From: Ornithinimicrobium pratense
Lineage (GTDB): Bacteria > Actinomycetota > Actinomycetes > Actinomycetales > Dermatophilaceae
Direction: 5' to 3'
Length of the DNA stretch: 64,000 bases
NCBI RefSeq assembly: GCF_008843165.1
Contig: NZ_CP044427.1
Coordinates: forward strand, 744,001-808,000
Part shown: positions 1 through 8,989 of the stretch, one piece after another
Position numbering within the stretch: position 1 is the first letter of the stretch
How the letters are laid out: each line of letters starts with the position of its first letter
Notes under the pieces: model-generated
What the model was told of the DNA's origin: nothing
The model's database searches: none
Seen by the model: the letters and a program-made list of their open reading frames with translations, nothing else
Made by a program: the position numbers and the translations under genes

Positions 1-2781
1 ACCGACCGGCCGTTGGAGCGTCACGCTCTCGCGCACGACGCCTCGCACTATCTGCTCATCCCCGATGTCGTCGTCCGCCCGCGCAGCACCGAGGAGGTGG
101 CCGCGCTCCTGCGAGCATGTGCTCAGGAGGGGATGCCCCTGACCTTCCGCTCGGGTGGGACGAGCCTGTCCGGTCAGGCCGTGACGGAGCACGTGCTGGT
201 CGACACCCGGCTTCACTTCTCTCGGGACGTGCAGGTGCTCGACGACGGCGCTCGGGTCCGGGTTGCCCCCGGCGTCACGGTGCGCCAGGTCAACGCGCGG
301 CTGGCTCCATACCGGACCAAACTCGGCCCGGACCCGGCGAGCGAGGGGGCGTGCACGGTCGGTGGGGTGGTGGCCAACAACTCCAGCGGCATGCACTGCG
401 GCACCGAGTTCAACACCTACGAGACGCTGGACTCGCTCGTGGTCGTCCTGTCCAGCGGCACGGTCCTGGACACCGGTGCCGAGGATGCGGGCGAACGGCT
501 GAGGGCGCTGGAGCCGGCCTTGCACGAAGGGTTGCTGCGGCTGCGCGACCGGCTGCGCGGTGACCCTGAGTCGGTCGCTACTGTCCGCAGATTGTTCTCG
601 TTGAAGAACACGATGGGGTACGGCCTCAACTCCTTCCTCGACCACGACGACCCGGTCGCGATCCTTGAGCACCTCATGGTTGGCAGCGAGGGGACGCTCG
701 GCTTCATCGCGTCGGTGACCTTCCAGACGGTGCCGGTGCGGCCTAAGGTGGCGACCGGGCTGCTCGTCTTCGACACGGTCCGCGCGGCCACGGGTGTCGT
801 CCCGCAGATCGTGGAGGCGGGTGCCGTCACGGCCGAGCTGCTGGACGCTGCTTCCCTGCGCGTCTCTGCGCTTGCCCCGGGCGCCCCTGCCCAGATCACC
901 GGGCTGCAGGTGGAGGAGCATGCGGCCCTGCTGGTGGAGTGGCATGCCGACACCGCCGAGGAGCTCGCCGGGGTCACGAGCGCAGCCCAGCAGGTGCTCG
1001 AGGCCCTGCCACTGACCGCACCTGCCGTGCTCACCGGTGCGGTCGCCGAGCGGGCCGCGCTCTGGACTGTCCGCAAGGCTCTCTATTCCGCGGTGGCTGG
1101 TGCCCGGCCTCAAGGCACCAACGCCCTGCTGGAGGACATCGCCGTCCCCCTCGACGTCCTGGGCCGCACCTGCGTCGACCTCACCGCCATGTTCGACCGG
1201 CACGGTTATGAGGAGTCGGTGATCTTCGGGCACGCCAAGGACGGCAACGTCCATTTCATGCTCAACGAGAGGTTCACCGACCCCGTCGCCCTGCAGCGCT
1301 ATGCGGACTTCACCGAGGACATGGTCGAGCTCGTCCTCGCCCGCGGTGGGACGCTCAAGGCTGAGCACGGGACCGGGCGGATCATGGCGCCGTTCGTCGA
1401 GCGGCAGTACGGGCACGAGCTCTACGCGGTCATGCGGGAACTCAAGGCACTGTTCGACCCCGCAGGTCTGCTGGGACCCGGCACGATCCTGGGAGATGAC
1501 CCACTGGTCCACCTCAAGGACCTCAAGACCGCGCCTGTCGTGGAGGAGGAGGTTGACCGCTGCGTGGAGTGCGGATTCTGCGAGCCGGTCTGCCCCTCGC
1601 GCGACCTCACCCTCACCCCCCGCCAGCGGATCGTGCTGCGGCGCGAGATGACCGCGGCGGCTGACCGTGGTCACCTGGAGCTCGCCGCCTCCCTGGAGGC
1701 CGATTACGACTACCCCGGGCTGCAGACGTGCGCGGTGGATGGGATGTGCCAGACCGCCTGCCCTGTGCAGATCAACACCGGCGACCTGGTCCGCCGGCTC
1801 CGCGCGGAGGACGCGGGGCCGATCGCCCAGGGGAGCTGGGCCGCGGCCGCACGGGGATGGGCGCCCGTCAGCCGCGCGGGGAGCATCGGTCTCTCGGTCG
1901 CCGACCGGCTGCCGGGGCCGCTGGGCGAGGCGGCAACCGGTCTGGCTCGCCGGGTCCTGCCGGACGAGCTCGTGCCCGCCTATCACCGAGAGCTGCCGCG
2001 CGGCGGGCCGGCCCGTCGGCAGGTCGAGCACCCGGCCGCGGAGGCGGTCCTGTTCCCCGCCTGCGTCGGATCGATGTTCGGGCCCGAGGAGGGCAGCCAG
2101 GGCGCGAGCGCCGCGCTGGTCCGGCTCGCGGGCCGCGCGGGTGCGGGCGTGCGCACCCCCACCGGCCTCGCCGGGCTGTGCTGCGGCACACCGTGGAAGA
2201 GCAAGGGACTGACCCAGGGGTATGCCGTGATGGCACGCCGGGTGCTGCCTGCCCTGTGGGAAGCGAGCGGTCAGGGACGCCTGCCGGTCGTGACAGACGC
2301 CGCGTCCTGCACCGCGGGCGTCAGGGTGATGGTCCAGAACGCGGCCGAGCACGGCCACCCGGAAAGCGTCGGCATCAGGGTCGTGGATGCGGTCGAGTGG
2401 GCCGCCACGGCACTGCTCCCGCGGCTGCCGGACCCCCGCCGGGTCGGACGCGTGGTGCTGCACCCGACGTGTGGGACGCAGACGCTCGGCGTGACCATCT
2501 ACCTCGAACGTCTCGCGGCCTCGTTGTCGCATGAGGTCGTCGTCCCCACAGACTGGGGCTGCTGCGGGTTCGCCGGTGACCGAGGCCTGCTGCATCCCGA
2601 GCTCACCGCCTCGGCCACCGCTCCGGAGGTGGCGGAGCTTTCCCAGCGTGGGCTGCTGGATGCCCACCCGCAAGACACAATTTTCCTGTCCGACAACCGG
2701 ACGTGCGAGATCGGGATGACCCGCGCCACCGGCCGCACCTACCGACACGTGCTGGAACAGCTGGAGTCCGCCACCCGCTGA
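1..2781 (+). CDS. FAD-linked oxidase fused to Fe-S/CCG domains, D-lactate or glycolate dehydrogenase type (5' end cut)
   Basis: The reading frame is open to base 1, and family members have about 20-30 residues before the first segment seen here, so the gene starts outside the window. Counting from the codon at base 13, an FAD_binding_4 domain with the RSGGTSLSG signature covers about residues 15-180, and an FAD-oxidase C-terminal domain runs to about 490. Two 4Fe-4S motifs follow (CVECGFCEPVCP from 517 and CAVDGMCQTACP from 573), then two CCG half-domains (LCCG at about 723, GCCG at about 850). This GlcD+GlcF-like fusion is known from D-lactate dehydrogenases that pass electrons to the membrane quinone pool. 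The substrate (D-lactate, glycolate or another 2-hydroxyacid) cannot be settled from sequence. Confidence 0.9.
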   Translation, partial: TDRPLERHALAHDASHYLLIPDVVVRPRSTEEVAALLRACAQEGMPLTFRSGGTSLSGQAVTEHVLVDTRLHFSRDVQVLDDGARVRVAPGVTVRQVNARLAPYRTKLGPDPASEGACTVGGVVANNSSGMHCGTEFNTYETLDSLVVVLSSGTVLDTGAEDAGERLRALEPALHEGLLRLRDRLRGDPESVATVRRLFSLKNTMGYGLNSFLDHDDPVAILEHLMVGSEGTLGFIASVTFQTVPVRPKVATGLLVFDTVRAATGVVPQIVEAGAVTAELLDAASLRVSALAPGAPAQITGLQVEEHAALLVEWHADTAEELAGVTSAAQQVLEALPLTAPAVLTGAVAERAALWTVRKALYSAVAGARPQGTNALLEDIAVPLDVLGRTCVDLTAMFDRHGYEESVIFGHAKDGNVHFMLNERFTDPVALQRYADFTEDMVELVLARGGTLKAEHGTGRIMAPFVERQYGHELYAVMRELKALFDPAGLLGPGTILGDDPLVHLKDLKTAPVVEEEVDRCVECGFCEPVCPSRDLTLTPRQRIVLRREMTAAADRGHLELAASLEADYDYPGLQTCAVDGMCQTACPVQINTGDLVRRLRAEDAGPIAQGSWAAAARGWAPVSRAGSIGLSVADRLPGPLGEAATGLARRVLPDELVPAYHRELPRGGPARRQVEHPAAEAVLFPACVGSMFGPEEGSQGASAALVRLAGRAGAGVRTPTGLAGLCCGTPWKSKGLTQGYAVMARRVLPALWEASGQGRLPVVTDAASCTAGVRVMVQNAAEHGHPESVGIRVVDAVEWAATALLPRLPDPRRVGRVVLHPTCGTQTLGVTIYLERLAASLSHEVVVPTDWGCCGFAGDRGLLHPELTASATAPEVAELSQRGLLDAHPQDTIFLSDNRTCEIGMTRATGRTYRHVLEQLESATR

Positions 2782-2855
2782 GCCAGCGGGCTCGAGCCGG
2801 CTCGGTGCCGACACCCACACAGCGCCCGCCCGGGCCCTAGGAGGACGGCCCCTCG

Positions 2856-3509
2856 TCAGGGAGTGAGGGGCTCCGGGGAGCCAGGGGTGGCCGGGGGCTC
2901 GGGGGAGGCTGGGATGGTCGTATGCCGCGCGGCGATGCCCCGCAGGGTGGCGGTGTCGAGGCCAGGCTGGTCCTTGAAGACCGCCTCGCGGTAGTAGCGC
3001 AGCTCGGCGATGCTGTCCTGGATGTCGCCCAGGGCCCGGTGCCCACCGGTCTTCTTGGGCGCGGCGAAGTAGGCGCGTGGATACCAGCGGCGGGCCAGCT
3101 CCTTGATCGAGGAGACGTCGACGATGCGGTAGTGCAGGTGGGTCTCCAGCTCGGGCATGTCCCGGGCCAGGAAGGTGCGGTCGGTGCCGACCGTGTTGCC
3201 GCCCAGGGGCGCCTTGCGGCCCTCGGGGACGTGCTCACGCACGTAGGCGAGGACCCGCTCCTGGGCGTCCTGCAGGGTGGTGCCGTTCTCAAGCAGCGGC
3301 AGGAGCCCGGACTGTGTGTGCATCTCCCGGACGAAGTCGCCCATCTGGTCCAGCGCCTCCTGCGGGGGCCGGATCACGACGTCAACCCCGTCCCCGAGGA
3401 CGTTCAGCTCGGAGTCGGTGACCAGGCACGCGACCTCGACCAGGGCATCCGCCTGCAGGTCCAGCCCTGTCATCTCGCAGTCGATCCAGACAATCCGCTC
3501 ACCAGCCAC
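2856..3509 (-). CDS. orn: oligoribonuclease
   Basis: This is a 3'-5' exoribonuclease that degrades 2-5 nt RNAs and linear dinucleotides such as pGpG to mononucleotides in the cytoplasm. The DEDDh pattern is visible: Asp and Glu in WIDCEMTG near the N-terminus, and HRALGDIQDS near residue 160 supplying the general-base His and the last Asp. At 217 aa it matches the usual length plus a short Pro-rich tail. The GTG start at 3509 is chosen because the conserved domain begins at residue 2 (AGERIVWIDCE) and a -10-like TACGCT (3521-3516) lies 7 bases upstream, which suggests a leaderless mRNA. It is divergent from the PrsW gene, with only 45 bases between them. Confidence 0.95.
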   Translation of the reverse strand: MAGERIVWIDCEMTGLDLQADALVEVACLVTDSELNVLGDGVDVVIRPPQEALDQMGDFVREMHTQSGLLPLLENGTTLQDAQERVLAYVREHVPEGRKAPLGGNTVGTDRTFLARDMPELETHLHYRIVDVSSIKELARRWYPRAYFAAPKKTGGHRALGDIQDSIAELRYYREAVFKDQPGLDTATLRGIAARHTTIPASPEPPATPGSPEPLTP

Positions 3510-3554
3510 GCGACCAGCGTAGGCGCTGCGGGTCGGCGGGATAACCTCGCCTCC

Positions 3555-4757
3555 ATGTCGCACGCGCCCCCGCCACCGCCCACGGGTGATCCGGTGCACG
3601 CCGGCTGGCACCAGTTGATGACCTATCAGCCGCAGGTGCCGGCCCCGGCCAACCCCACCCGGCGCCCGATGCTGCGGGGCATCGTCGGCTGGAGCGTCGT
3701 CGCGGTCGTCTTCGGACTGGCCGCCCTGGCCATGACCTTCGTGGTGACCACTGCGGTCGGCCCCCGCGCCGCCCTGCTGGCCCTGGTGAGCTCGGCGATC
3801 GCGCTGGGGATCGTCATACCCCTCTTCCTGTGGGTCGACCGACTCGAGGCCGAGCCGCCGCGCCTGCTGTGGTTCGCCTTCCTGTGGGGCGCGCTGATCT
3901 CCACCCTCGGCGCGCTGGTCCTCGGTGAGCTCGGCCTGGCGTTCTTCGCCGGGCTGGACGCCGACCCGATGGTGCTTGGAGCGGTGGTCATCGCCCCGGT
4001 AACCGAAGAGGTGCTCAAGGGCCTGGGGGTGCTGCTGATCTTCCTCCTGGCCCGGCGCGAGTTCAACGGCGTCATCGACGGCATCGTCTACGCCGGCATC
4101 GTGGCGGCCGGCTTCGCCTTCGTGGAGAACATCCTCTACCTGGGCACGATGTATGTCGACGGCGGCGTCCCCGGCCTCGTTGCGATCTTCGTCATGCGCT
4201 GCCTGGTGAGCCCATTCGCGCACCCGATGTTCACCATCTGCATCGGGCTGGCCCTCGGGCTCATCGCGCACCGACGCCGCTGGAGCTCGGCGTGGATCGT
4301 GCTGCTCGGCCTGGCCGGCGCGATCTTCCTGCACGGGCTGTGGAACTACAGCGCGGTCGTCCGGGCCGAGGCCTACCTGCTGATCTTCGTGCTGGTCCAG
4401 ATCCCGCTCTTCGTCGGCTTCCTGCTGCTGCTCTACTGGGCCCGCCGCCGGGAGTCGCGGCTGCTGCGGGACATTCTCACCGGCTACGGCCTGAACGGCT
4501 GGTACACCCCCGCGGAGGTGGCTATGCTCGCCGATCCCGGTGAGCGCCGTCGTGCCCGGGCGTGGGCCCGCGGGATCGGTGGCCGACGCGCCCAGCAGGC
4601 GATGCGGGCCTTCCAGGACGAGAGTGGGGAGCTGGCGATGGTGCGCAAGCACATGGTGCACGGCGGGGGCGGCACCGACCCGCACTGGCTCGAGCACGAG
4701 CGTCGCCTGCTGAAGGCGGTCAGCGCCCACCGCCAGGTCTTCGTCCCCAGGGCCTGA
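3555..4757 (+). CDS. PrsW-family intramembrane metalloprotease
   Basis: This is a 400-aa multi-pass membrane protein with at least eight hydrophobic segments after a Pro-rich cytoplasmic N-terminus. The PrsW/CAAX-protease-like motifs are present: PVTEEVLKG with Glu151-Glu152, the FxxxEN box in AGFAFVENILYLG, and two later His-containing segments (PFAHPMF and LHGLWN). PrsW proteins in Bacillus cleave an anti-sigma factor; the substrate here is unknown. The ATG at 3555 is preceded by TAACCT (3542-3547), 8 bases upstream, which fits leaderless expression. The C-terminal 100 residues are soluble and basic. Confidence 0.85.
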   Translation: MSHAPPPPPTGDPVHAGWHQLMTYQPQVPAPANPTRRPMLRGIVGWSVVAVVFGLAALAMTFVVTTAVGPRAALLALVSSAIALGIVIPLFLWVDRLEAEPPRLLWFAFLWGALISTLGALVLGELGLAFFAGLDADPMVLGAVVIAPVTEEVLKGLGVLLIFLLARREFNGVIDGIVYAGIVAAGFAFVENILYLGTMYVDGGVPGLVAIFVMRCLVSPFAHPMFTICIGLALGLIAHRRRWSSAWIVLLGLAGAIFLHGLWNYSAVVRAEAYLLIFVLVQIPLFVGFLLLLYWARRRESRLLRDILTGYGLNGWYTPAEVAMLADPGERRRARAWARGIGGRRAQQAMRAFQDESGELAMVRKHMVHGGGGTDPHWLEHERRLLKAVSAHRQVFVPRA

Positions 4758-4758
4758 C

Positions 4759-5928
4759 TCAGCCGCGACGGGGCCCGTTGTAGACCCCCCGGAGACGAAA
4801 CCGCATGCCGGGCTCGCGCAGCTCCTCGACGGCGTGCGCGGTCCAGCCGGCTGTCCGGGCGCAGGCGAAGATCACCGGTCCAGCGTCGCGGGGCAGACCC
4901 AGGACGCGCACCAGCAGGGCAAGCCCCACGTCGATGTTCAGCACCCAGCCCCGCCGCTCGAGCAGCTCGGCCTCGATCGTGCGCAGCGCCGCCAGCTCAT
5001 CGCGGTCGCACGCCGGCTCCAGCCGCTCGAGCAGGAGCTGGGCCCGAGGGTCCTGCTCGGTGTAGACCACGTGGCCGAAGCCGGGCGGGCGGCGCCCGGC
5101 CAGGGCCGCGTCGATGGCGCCCTGCGGGTCACGCACCGCCCCGGACAGCCAGTCCAGCACCTGCAGCGAGGCGGTGAGGTGCAGCGGGCTGTCCGCTGCG
5201 GCGAGCCCGGCGAGCAGCGCGCTGTAGGGGTCGGCGCCGGAGGACACCGCGACGCGGACCGCGGTCGTCGACACTGCGAGGTCGTGGTCGGCCAGGAGCA
5301 CCAGGGCCGCGTCGAGCAGCTCGGTCGGACAGCGGTCGAGGTATGTCGTCAACGTCCCCGCCAGGGTCGGCCGGCCCGCCGGCGCCGGCTCCGCACCCGG
5401 CAGGGACAGGGCCATGAAGGCCGCCGACCGCGTCCCGGCGCGGGCGAAAGCCCCCGGGCTGCGGTCGTGCCGTCCCACGTCGGTGGCCCCGGCGACGAGC
5501 ACGGCGTGCTTGAACCGGTCCATGACACCGGTCCGCTCCGGCAACGCGGCGGTCAGGGCCGCCAGGGACTCTCGCTCGCCCGGGCCCGGCCAGGACGCGT
5601 CGCCAGGCACACCCACGAGCAACTCCCGCACCTGTTCGAAGGACCACGTGCCGGCCAGGTCCTCCACGTCGTGACCCCGGTAGGCCAGGTGGCCTCCGGT
5701 GACCTCGGTGACCTGGGTGCGGACGTCGTCGCTGGCCGCCGGCCCGCCGCGCCGCCCGGCACGCCCGCCCCGCACCAGGCCGCGCACGTCGGCGAGGGCG
5801 AAGAGGCTCCCGGTCCCCGGCTCCCGCCGGACCGGGGCCAGCACACCGCGGCTGACGTAGGCGTAGACCGTCTGCACCTTGACCCCGAGGTAGTCCGCCA
5901 CCTGTCCCGTCGTCAGCTCACCGTCCAT
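4759..5928 (-). CDS. citrate synthase-like enzyme with N-terminal helix-turn-helix
   Basis: The 389-aa protein begins with a MerR/excisionase-type helix-turn-helix (residues 1-50, GQVADYLGVKVQTVYAYVSRG), followed by a citrate synthase fold (about 70-385). The catalytic-region motif is recognisable as RRPPGFGHVVYTEQDPRAQ, in which the expected His is kept. It faces a second citrate synthase across 63 bases. Such HTH-citrate synthases are known in actinobacteria, but whether they are enzymes, regulators or both is not established. A perfect TATGAT -10 (5940-5935) lies 7 bases before the ATG. The C-terminal active-site Asp region is more divergent than in the neighbouring enzyme, so catalysis is uncertain. 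Confidence 0.8.
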   Translation of the reverse strand: MDGELTTGQVADYLGVKVQTVYAYVSRGVLAPVRREPGTGSLFALADVRGLVRGGRAGRRGGPAASDDVRTQVTEVTGGHLAYRGHDVEDLAGTWSFEQVRELLVGVPGDASWPGPGERESLAALTAALPERTGVMDRFKHAVLVAGATDVGRHDRSPGAFARAGTRSAAFMALSLPGAEPAPAGRPTLAGTLTTYLDRCPTELLDAALVLLADHDLAVSTTAVRVAVSSGADPYSALLAGLAAADSPLHLTASLQVLDWLSGAVRDPQGAIDAALAGRRPPGFGHVVYTEQDPRAQLLLERLEPACDRDELAALRTIEAELLERRGWVLNIDVGLALLVRVLGLPRDAGPVIFACARTAGWTAHAVEELREPGMRFRLRGVYNGPRRG

Positions 5929-5991
5929 CAGGCCATCATATTGACTGGATCAACGTTGACAGCATCATCAACAGTGCGTCACTCTCGCGGC
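5929..5991. promoter_or_regulatory. divergent promoter region with overlapping TTGA/TCAA palindromes
   Basis: The 63-bp gap between the two citrate synthases contains three related dyads. They are TTGA-N5-TCAA (5941-5953), the perfect palindrome TCAACGTTGA (5950-5959) and GTTGA-N8-TCAAC (5955-5972). TTGACA at 5956-5961 is spaced 17 from TCACTC (5979-5984), 8 bases before the plus-strand ATG. TATGAT (5940-5935) serves the minus-strand gene. The dyads are natural operators for the HTH at the N-terminus of the minus-strand protein; that link is inferred. Confidence 0.55.
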
Positions 5992-7155
5992 ATGGAGCAG
6001 ACCCAGAACAGCACGATGACCACCCCACCCGGCCTCAAGGGCGTCGTCGTCGCGGACACGCGGACCGGCGACGTGCGCGGCGAGGAGGGGTTCTACCACT
6101 TCCGGGAGTACTCCGCGGTGGAGCTCGCCCGGTCGCGGAGCTTTGAGGACGTCTGCCACCTGATGCTGGAGGGCACCCTGCCCACCCCTGCGCAGTCGCA
6201 GGTCCTCCAGGACCGGCTCGCCCAGGCGTCCGTGCTGCCGCACGGGCTGCTCGAGGTGCTGCTCGACGTGGCCCGCACGGGGCCGGACCGTGCATCTTTG
6301 GCCAGGTTGCGCACCGCGGTCTCGCACCTGGGGGCACTCGAGGGCTTCGGTCCCACGTACGGCGCGGACCCCGCCCAGGTGCGGGCCGACGTCCTGCGAC
6401 TGGTGGGCGCGGTCCCGGTCATCCAGGCGGCGCTCTACCGGCTGCGCCACGGGCTGGAGCCGCTGCCCGCACGGCCCGAGCTCGGCGCGGCCGGCAGCTG
6501 GCTGTGGATGTTGACCGGGGAGGAACCAAGCGCGCAGCACAGCCGCGCGATCACGGCATACCTCACCAGCACGGTCGACCACGGCTTCAGCGCGAGCACC
6601 TTCGCCGCGCGGGTGGTGACCTCCGCCGGCTCCGACGTCGCCTCCGCCGTGTGCGCCGCGATCGGCACCTTCGCCGGGCCGCTGCACGGCGGCGCCCCGG
6701 ACCGTGCTCTGGACTCCCTCGACGAGATCGGCTCACCGGAGCGGGCATCGGACTGGGTGCGCGACAAGGTGGCTGGCGGCGAGCGGATCATGGGCTTCGG
6801 ACACGCCGTCTACCGGGTCATGGACCCCCGGGCGGCGATGCTGCGCGAGATCGCCCAGGACCTTGGTGGGCCGCTGGCCGACCTGGCGGTCCGGGTGGAG
6901 CAGGAGGTCATCGACGCGCTCGCCGAGCTCAAGCCCGGCCGCGCCCTGCACACCAACGTCGAGTATTACGCGGGCGTGGTCATGGAGCAGTGCGGCATCC
7001 CCCGCGAGATGTTCACCCCGACCTTCGCGACCGCTCGCGTCGTCGGCTGGGGCGCGCACATCCTCGAGCAGGCGCAGGAGAGCAAGATCTTCCGGCCATC
7101 GGCAAGGTATGTCGGTCCACAGGCACCGGCCCCGGTGCCGGGCACCAGCTCGTAG
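5992..7155 (+). CDS. citrate synthase 2 family
   Basis: This 387-aa enzyme is expected to condense acetyl-CoA (or propionyl-CoA) with oxaloacetate. Conserved blocks include the histidine-bearing GPLHGGAPD, the GFGHAVYRVMDPRA catalytic segment, and the C-terminal NVEYYAGVVM segment. The first residues LKGVVVADTRTGDVRGEEGFYHFREYS are typical of the shorter citrate synthase 2 / 2-methylcitrate synthase group, and sequence alone does not separate those two. The ATG at 5992 is chosen over upstream in-frame codons because similarity begins about 15 residues later and a promoter lies immediately upstream. Confidence 0.85.
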   Translation: MEQTQNSTMTTPPGLKGVVVADTRTGDVRGEEGFYHFREYSAVELARSRSFEDVCHLMLEGTLPTPAQSQVLQDRLAQASVLPHGLLEVLLDVARTGPDRASLARLRTAVSHLGALEGFGPTYGADPAQVRADVLRLVGAVPVIQAALYRLRHGLEPLPARPELGAAGSWLWMLTGEEPSAQHSRAITAYLTSTVDHGFSASTFAARVVTSAGSDVASAVCAAIGTFAGPLHGGAPDRALDSLDEIGSPERASDWVRDKVAGGERIMGFGHAVYRVMDPRAAMLREIAQDLGGPLADLAVRVEQEVIDALAELKPGRALHTNVEYYAGVVMEQCGIPREMFTPTFATARVVGWGAHILEQAQESKIFRPSARYVGPQAPAPVPGTSS

Positions 7156-7207
7156 CAGCGCGCCGCCTTGGGCTGGGCGGGAGCTGACGAGCGTCATGAG
7201 CCCATCA

Positions 7208-7291
7208 GCAGCCCTTGTCCCGCAGCCCTTGTCCAGCAGCCCGCGCCCTCGTAGACTGACCACATCGTGAAAGAGGTTGCGTGATAAGCAA
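7208..7291 (+). promoter_or_regulatory. promoter and IclR-type operator of the MTHFR gene
   Basis: A 13-bp direct repeat GCAGCCCTTGTCC occurs at 7208-7220 and 7222-7234. TTGTCC in the second copy (7229-7234) is spaced 17 bases from TAGACT (7252-7257), a plausible -35/-10 pair. TTGCGTGATAAGCAA at 7277-7291 is a TTGC-N7-GCAA dyad overlapping the GTG start codon at 7281, and it matches the operator seen in the other promoters of this cluster. Confidence 0.5.
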
Positions 7292-8117
7292 CAAGCGTCC
7301 ACCGCCGGCCCTGAAGTCGCTGCTGCTCGAGGCCAGGCTGGAGGTGCTGCCATCCGGGGGCATCGTCGACCGGGTGCACGAGCACGTGGCGCCGGGTCGC
7401 ACCGTCACCGTGACCGCGTCACCGACCAAGGGACTGGACGCCACGCTTGAAGTCACCGAACGGCTGGCGCAGCGCTACCGCGTGGTGCCGCACCTGGCGG
7501 CACGGATGGTGCCCCGGGCTGGGTTGCCCGACCTGGTGTCCCGGCTGCAGGAAGCGGGCGTGACCGAGGTGTTCGTGCCCGGGGGGGACGCGTCGGGCAC
7601 CGTCGAGACCTTCGACAGTGCCCTGGACCTGTTGCTCGCCCTCGACGAGCTGGGCAGGCCCTTCGAGCAGGTGGGCATCACTGGCTATCCGGAGTCCCAT
7701 CCCGGCATCGAGGACCACGTCCTGGTGCAGTCCATGTGGGACAAGCGCGAGCACGCCACTGCCATCGTCTCCAACATGACGTTCGACCACGCGATGGTGG
7801 GCAGGTGGCTGGAGTCGGTCCGCGACCGCGGCGTCACGCTGCCCGTGCACATCGGCGTCCCCGGCCCGGTCGACCCCGGCAAGCTGCTGCGGATGGCCAC
7901 GACGATCGGGGTCGGTGACTCAATGCGCTTCCTGCGCAAGCAGAAGAATGTGTTCGCGCGGATCGCCTTGCCCGGCTTCTCCAGCACGACCTTCGTGCGC
8001 AAGGTCGCCCAGCTGGCTGCGGATGAGCGCCTAGGGATCCGCGGGCTGCACATCTACACCTTCAACCAGGTCGGCCGCATCGAGGCCTGGCGGCGTGAGC
8101 AGCTGGACAGGCTCTAG
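7281..8117 (+). CDS. methylenetetrahydrofolate reductase family protein
   Basis: This 278-aa TIM-barrel flavoenzyme of the MetF family interconverts 5,10-methylene-THF and 5-methyl-THF. Supporting features are PHLAARMV (the PHL segment of strand 2), VFVPGGDASG in place of the usual RGDP box, and GYPESHP followed by a conserved LxxK-type region and NMTFD in place of TQxFFD. The departures from the MetF consensus mark a catabolic-type paralogue, not the methionine-biosynthetic enzyme. In this neighbourhood it would oxidise 5-methyl-THF produced by demethylation. GAGG at 7273-7276 supports the GTG start. An IclR-type dyad overlaps the start codon. Confidence 0.75.
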   Translation: MISNKRPPPALKSLLLEARLEVLPSGGIVDRVHEHVAPGRTVTVTASPTKGLDATLEVTERLAQRYRVVPHLAARMVPRAGLPDLVSRLQEAGVTEVFVPGGDASGTVETFDSALDLLLALDELGRPFEQVGITGYPESHPGIEDHVLVQSMWDKREHATAIVSNMTFDHAMVGRWLESVRDRGVTLPVHIGVPGPVDPGKLLRMATTIGVGDSMRFLRKQKNVFARIALPGFSSTTFVRKVAQLAADERLGIRGLHIYTFNQVGRIEAWRREQLDRL

Positions 8118-8167
8118 GCGGCCACCCCGAGCGCGGCGCCCGTCCCGCCGGTCCGTAGGGTGACGGT

Positions 8168-8947
8168 ATGGCAGCCGAGGGGAGCGATGGAGGTGATCGG
8201 TCCCCGGTGCAGTCCGTCGACCGGGCTCTGACCATCCTGGAGATCCTGGCACGCACAGGTGAGGCAGGTCTGGGGGAGATCGCCGAGGAGCTGGGGGTTC
8301 ACAAGAGCACCGTCAGCCGGATGGTCGCCGCCTTGTCTGCCCATGACCTGGTGGAGCAGTCCGAGGCACGCGGTCCGGTGCGGCTAGGCGCGGGCATCCT
8401 TCGCCTGGCCGGGGCGACCACTGCCCGGCTCGACCTCGTCCAGGAGGGGCGGCCGGTCTGCCGGCGACTGGCGGAGGAGACCGGCGAGACCGTCAACGTC
8501 GCGGTGATGGCCGGACACACGGCTCTTTACGTGGATCAGGCGCTCGGCCCTTCGACGATCACCTCCCACAACTGGGTTGGACAGCAGATCCCGCTGCACG
8601 CTACGTCGAACGGCAGGGTGCTGGTCGGTGCGCTCTCCCCCGCCGAGCGCAGGAAGGCCTGGGGTGAGCTCACCGCCTTCACCGAGCACACGGTGACGCA
8701 GCCCGCGGAGCTGGAACGGCTTGTCGCGGTGGCCCGCAAGCAGGGTTATGCCGTGGTGCGTGACGAGCTGGACATCGGCCTCACCGCGATGGCTGCCCCC
8801 GTCTACAACGTCCACCGGGAGCTGGTGGCCTCGATCAGCCTGTCCGGCCCGTCCTTCCGGATGGACGTCGAGCGGGAGCGGGAGCTGCTCGCACCGCTGC
8901 GCAGCGCGGCGACCGACCTGTCCACCCGGCTCGGGTGGCACGGCTGA
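8168..8947 (+). CDS. IclR-family transcriptional regulator (copy 1)
   Basis: The 259-aa protein has a winged HTH at residues 15-75 (RALTILEILARTGEAGLGEIAEELGVHKSTVSRMV) and an IclR effector domain at 85-255. It is closely similar along its length to the second IclR protein at 10454-11275; both contain the segments GPSTITS.NWVGQ.IPLHATSNGR and QGYAVVRDELD. TAGGGT at 8156-8161 lies 7 bases before the ATG, so the transcript is probably leaderless. The protein presumably senses the substrate or an intermediate of the surrounding demethylation cluster. Confidence 0.9.
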   Translation: MAAEGSDGGDRSPVQSVDRALTILEILARTGEAGLGEIAEELGVHKSTVSRMVAALSAHDLVEQSEARGPVRLGAGILRLAGATTARLDLVQEGRPVCRRLAEETGETVNVAVMAGHTALYVDQALGPSTITSHNWVGQQIPLHATSNGRVLVGALSPAERRKAWGELTAFTEHTVTQPAELERLVAVARKQGYAVVRDELDIGLTAMAAPVYNVHRELVASISLSGPSFRMDVERERELLAPLRSAATDLSTRLGWHG

Positions 8948-8989
8948 GGCCCGGCGGCGCGGCCGGGCCTCAGCGGGTGCGCGTGCGAC

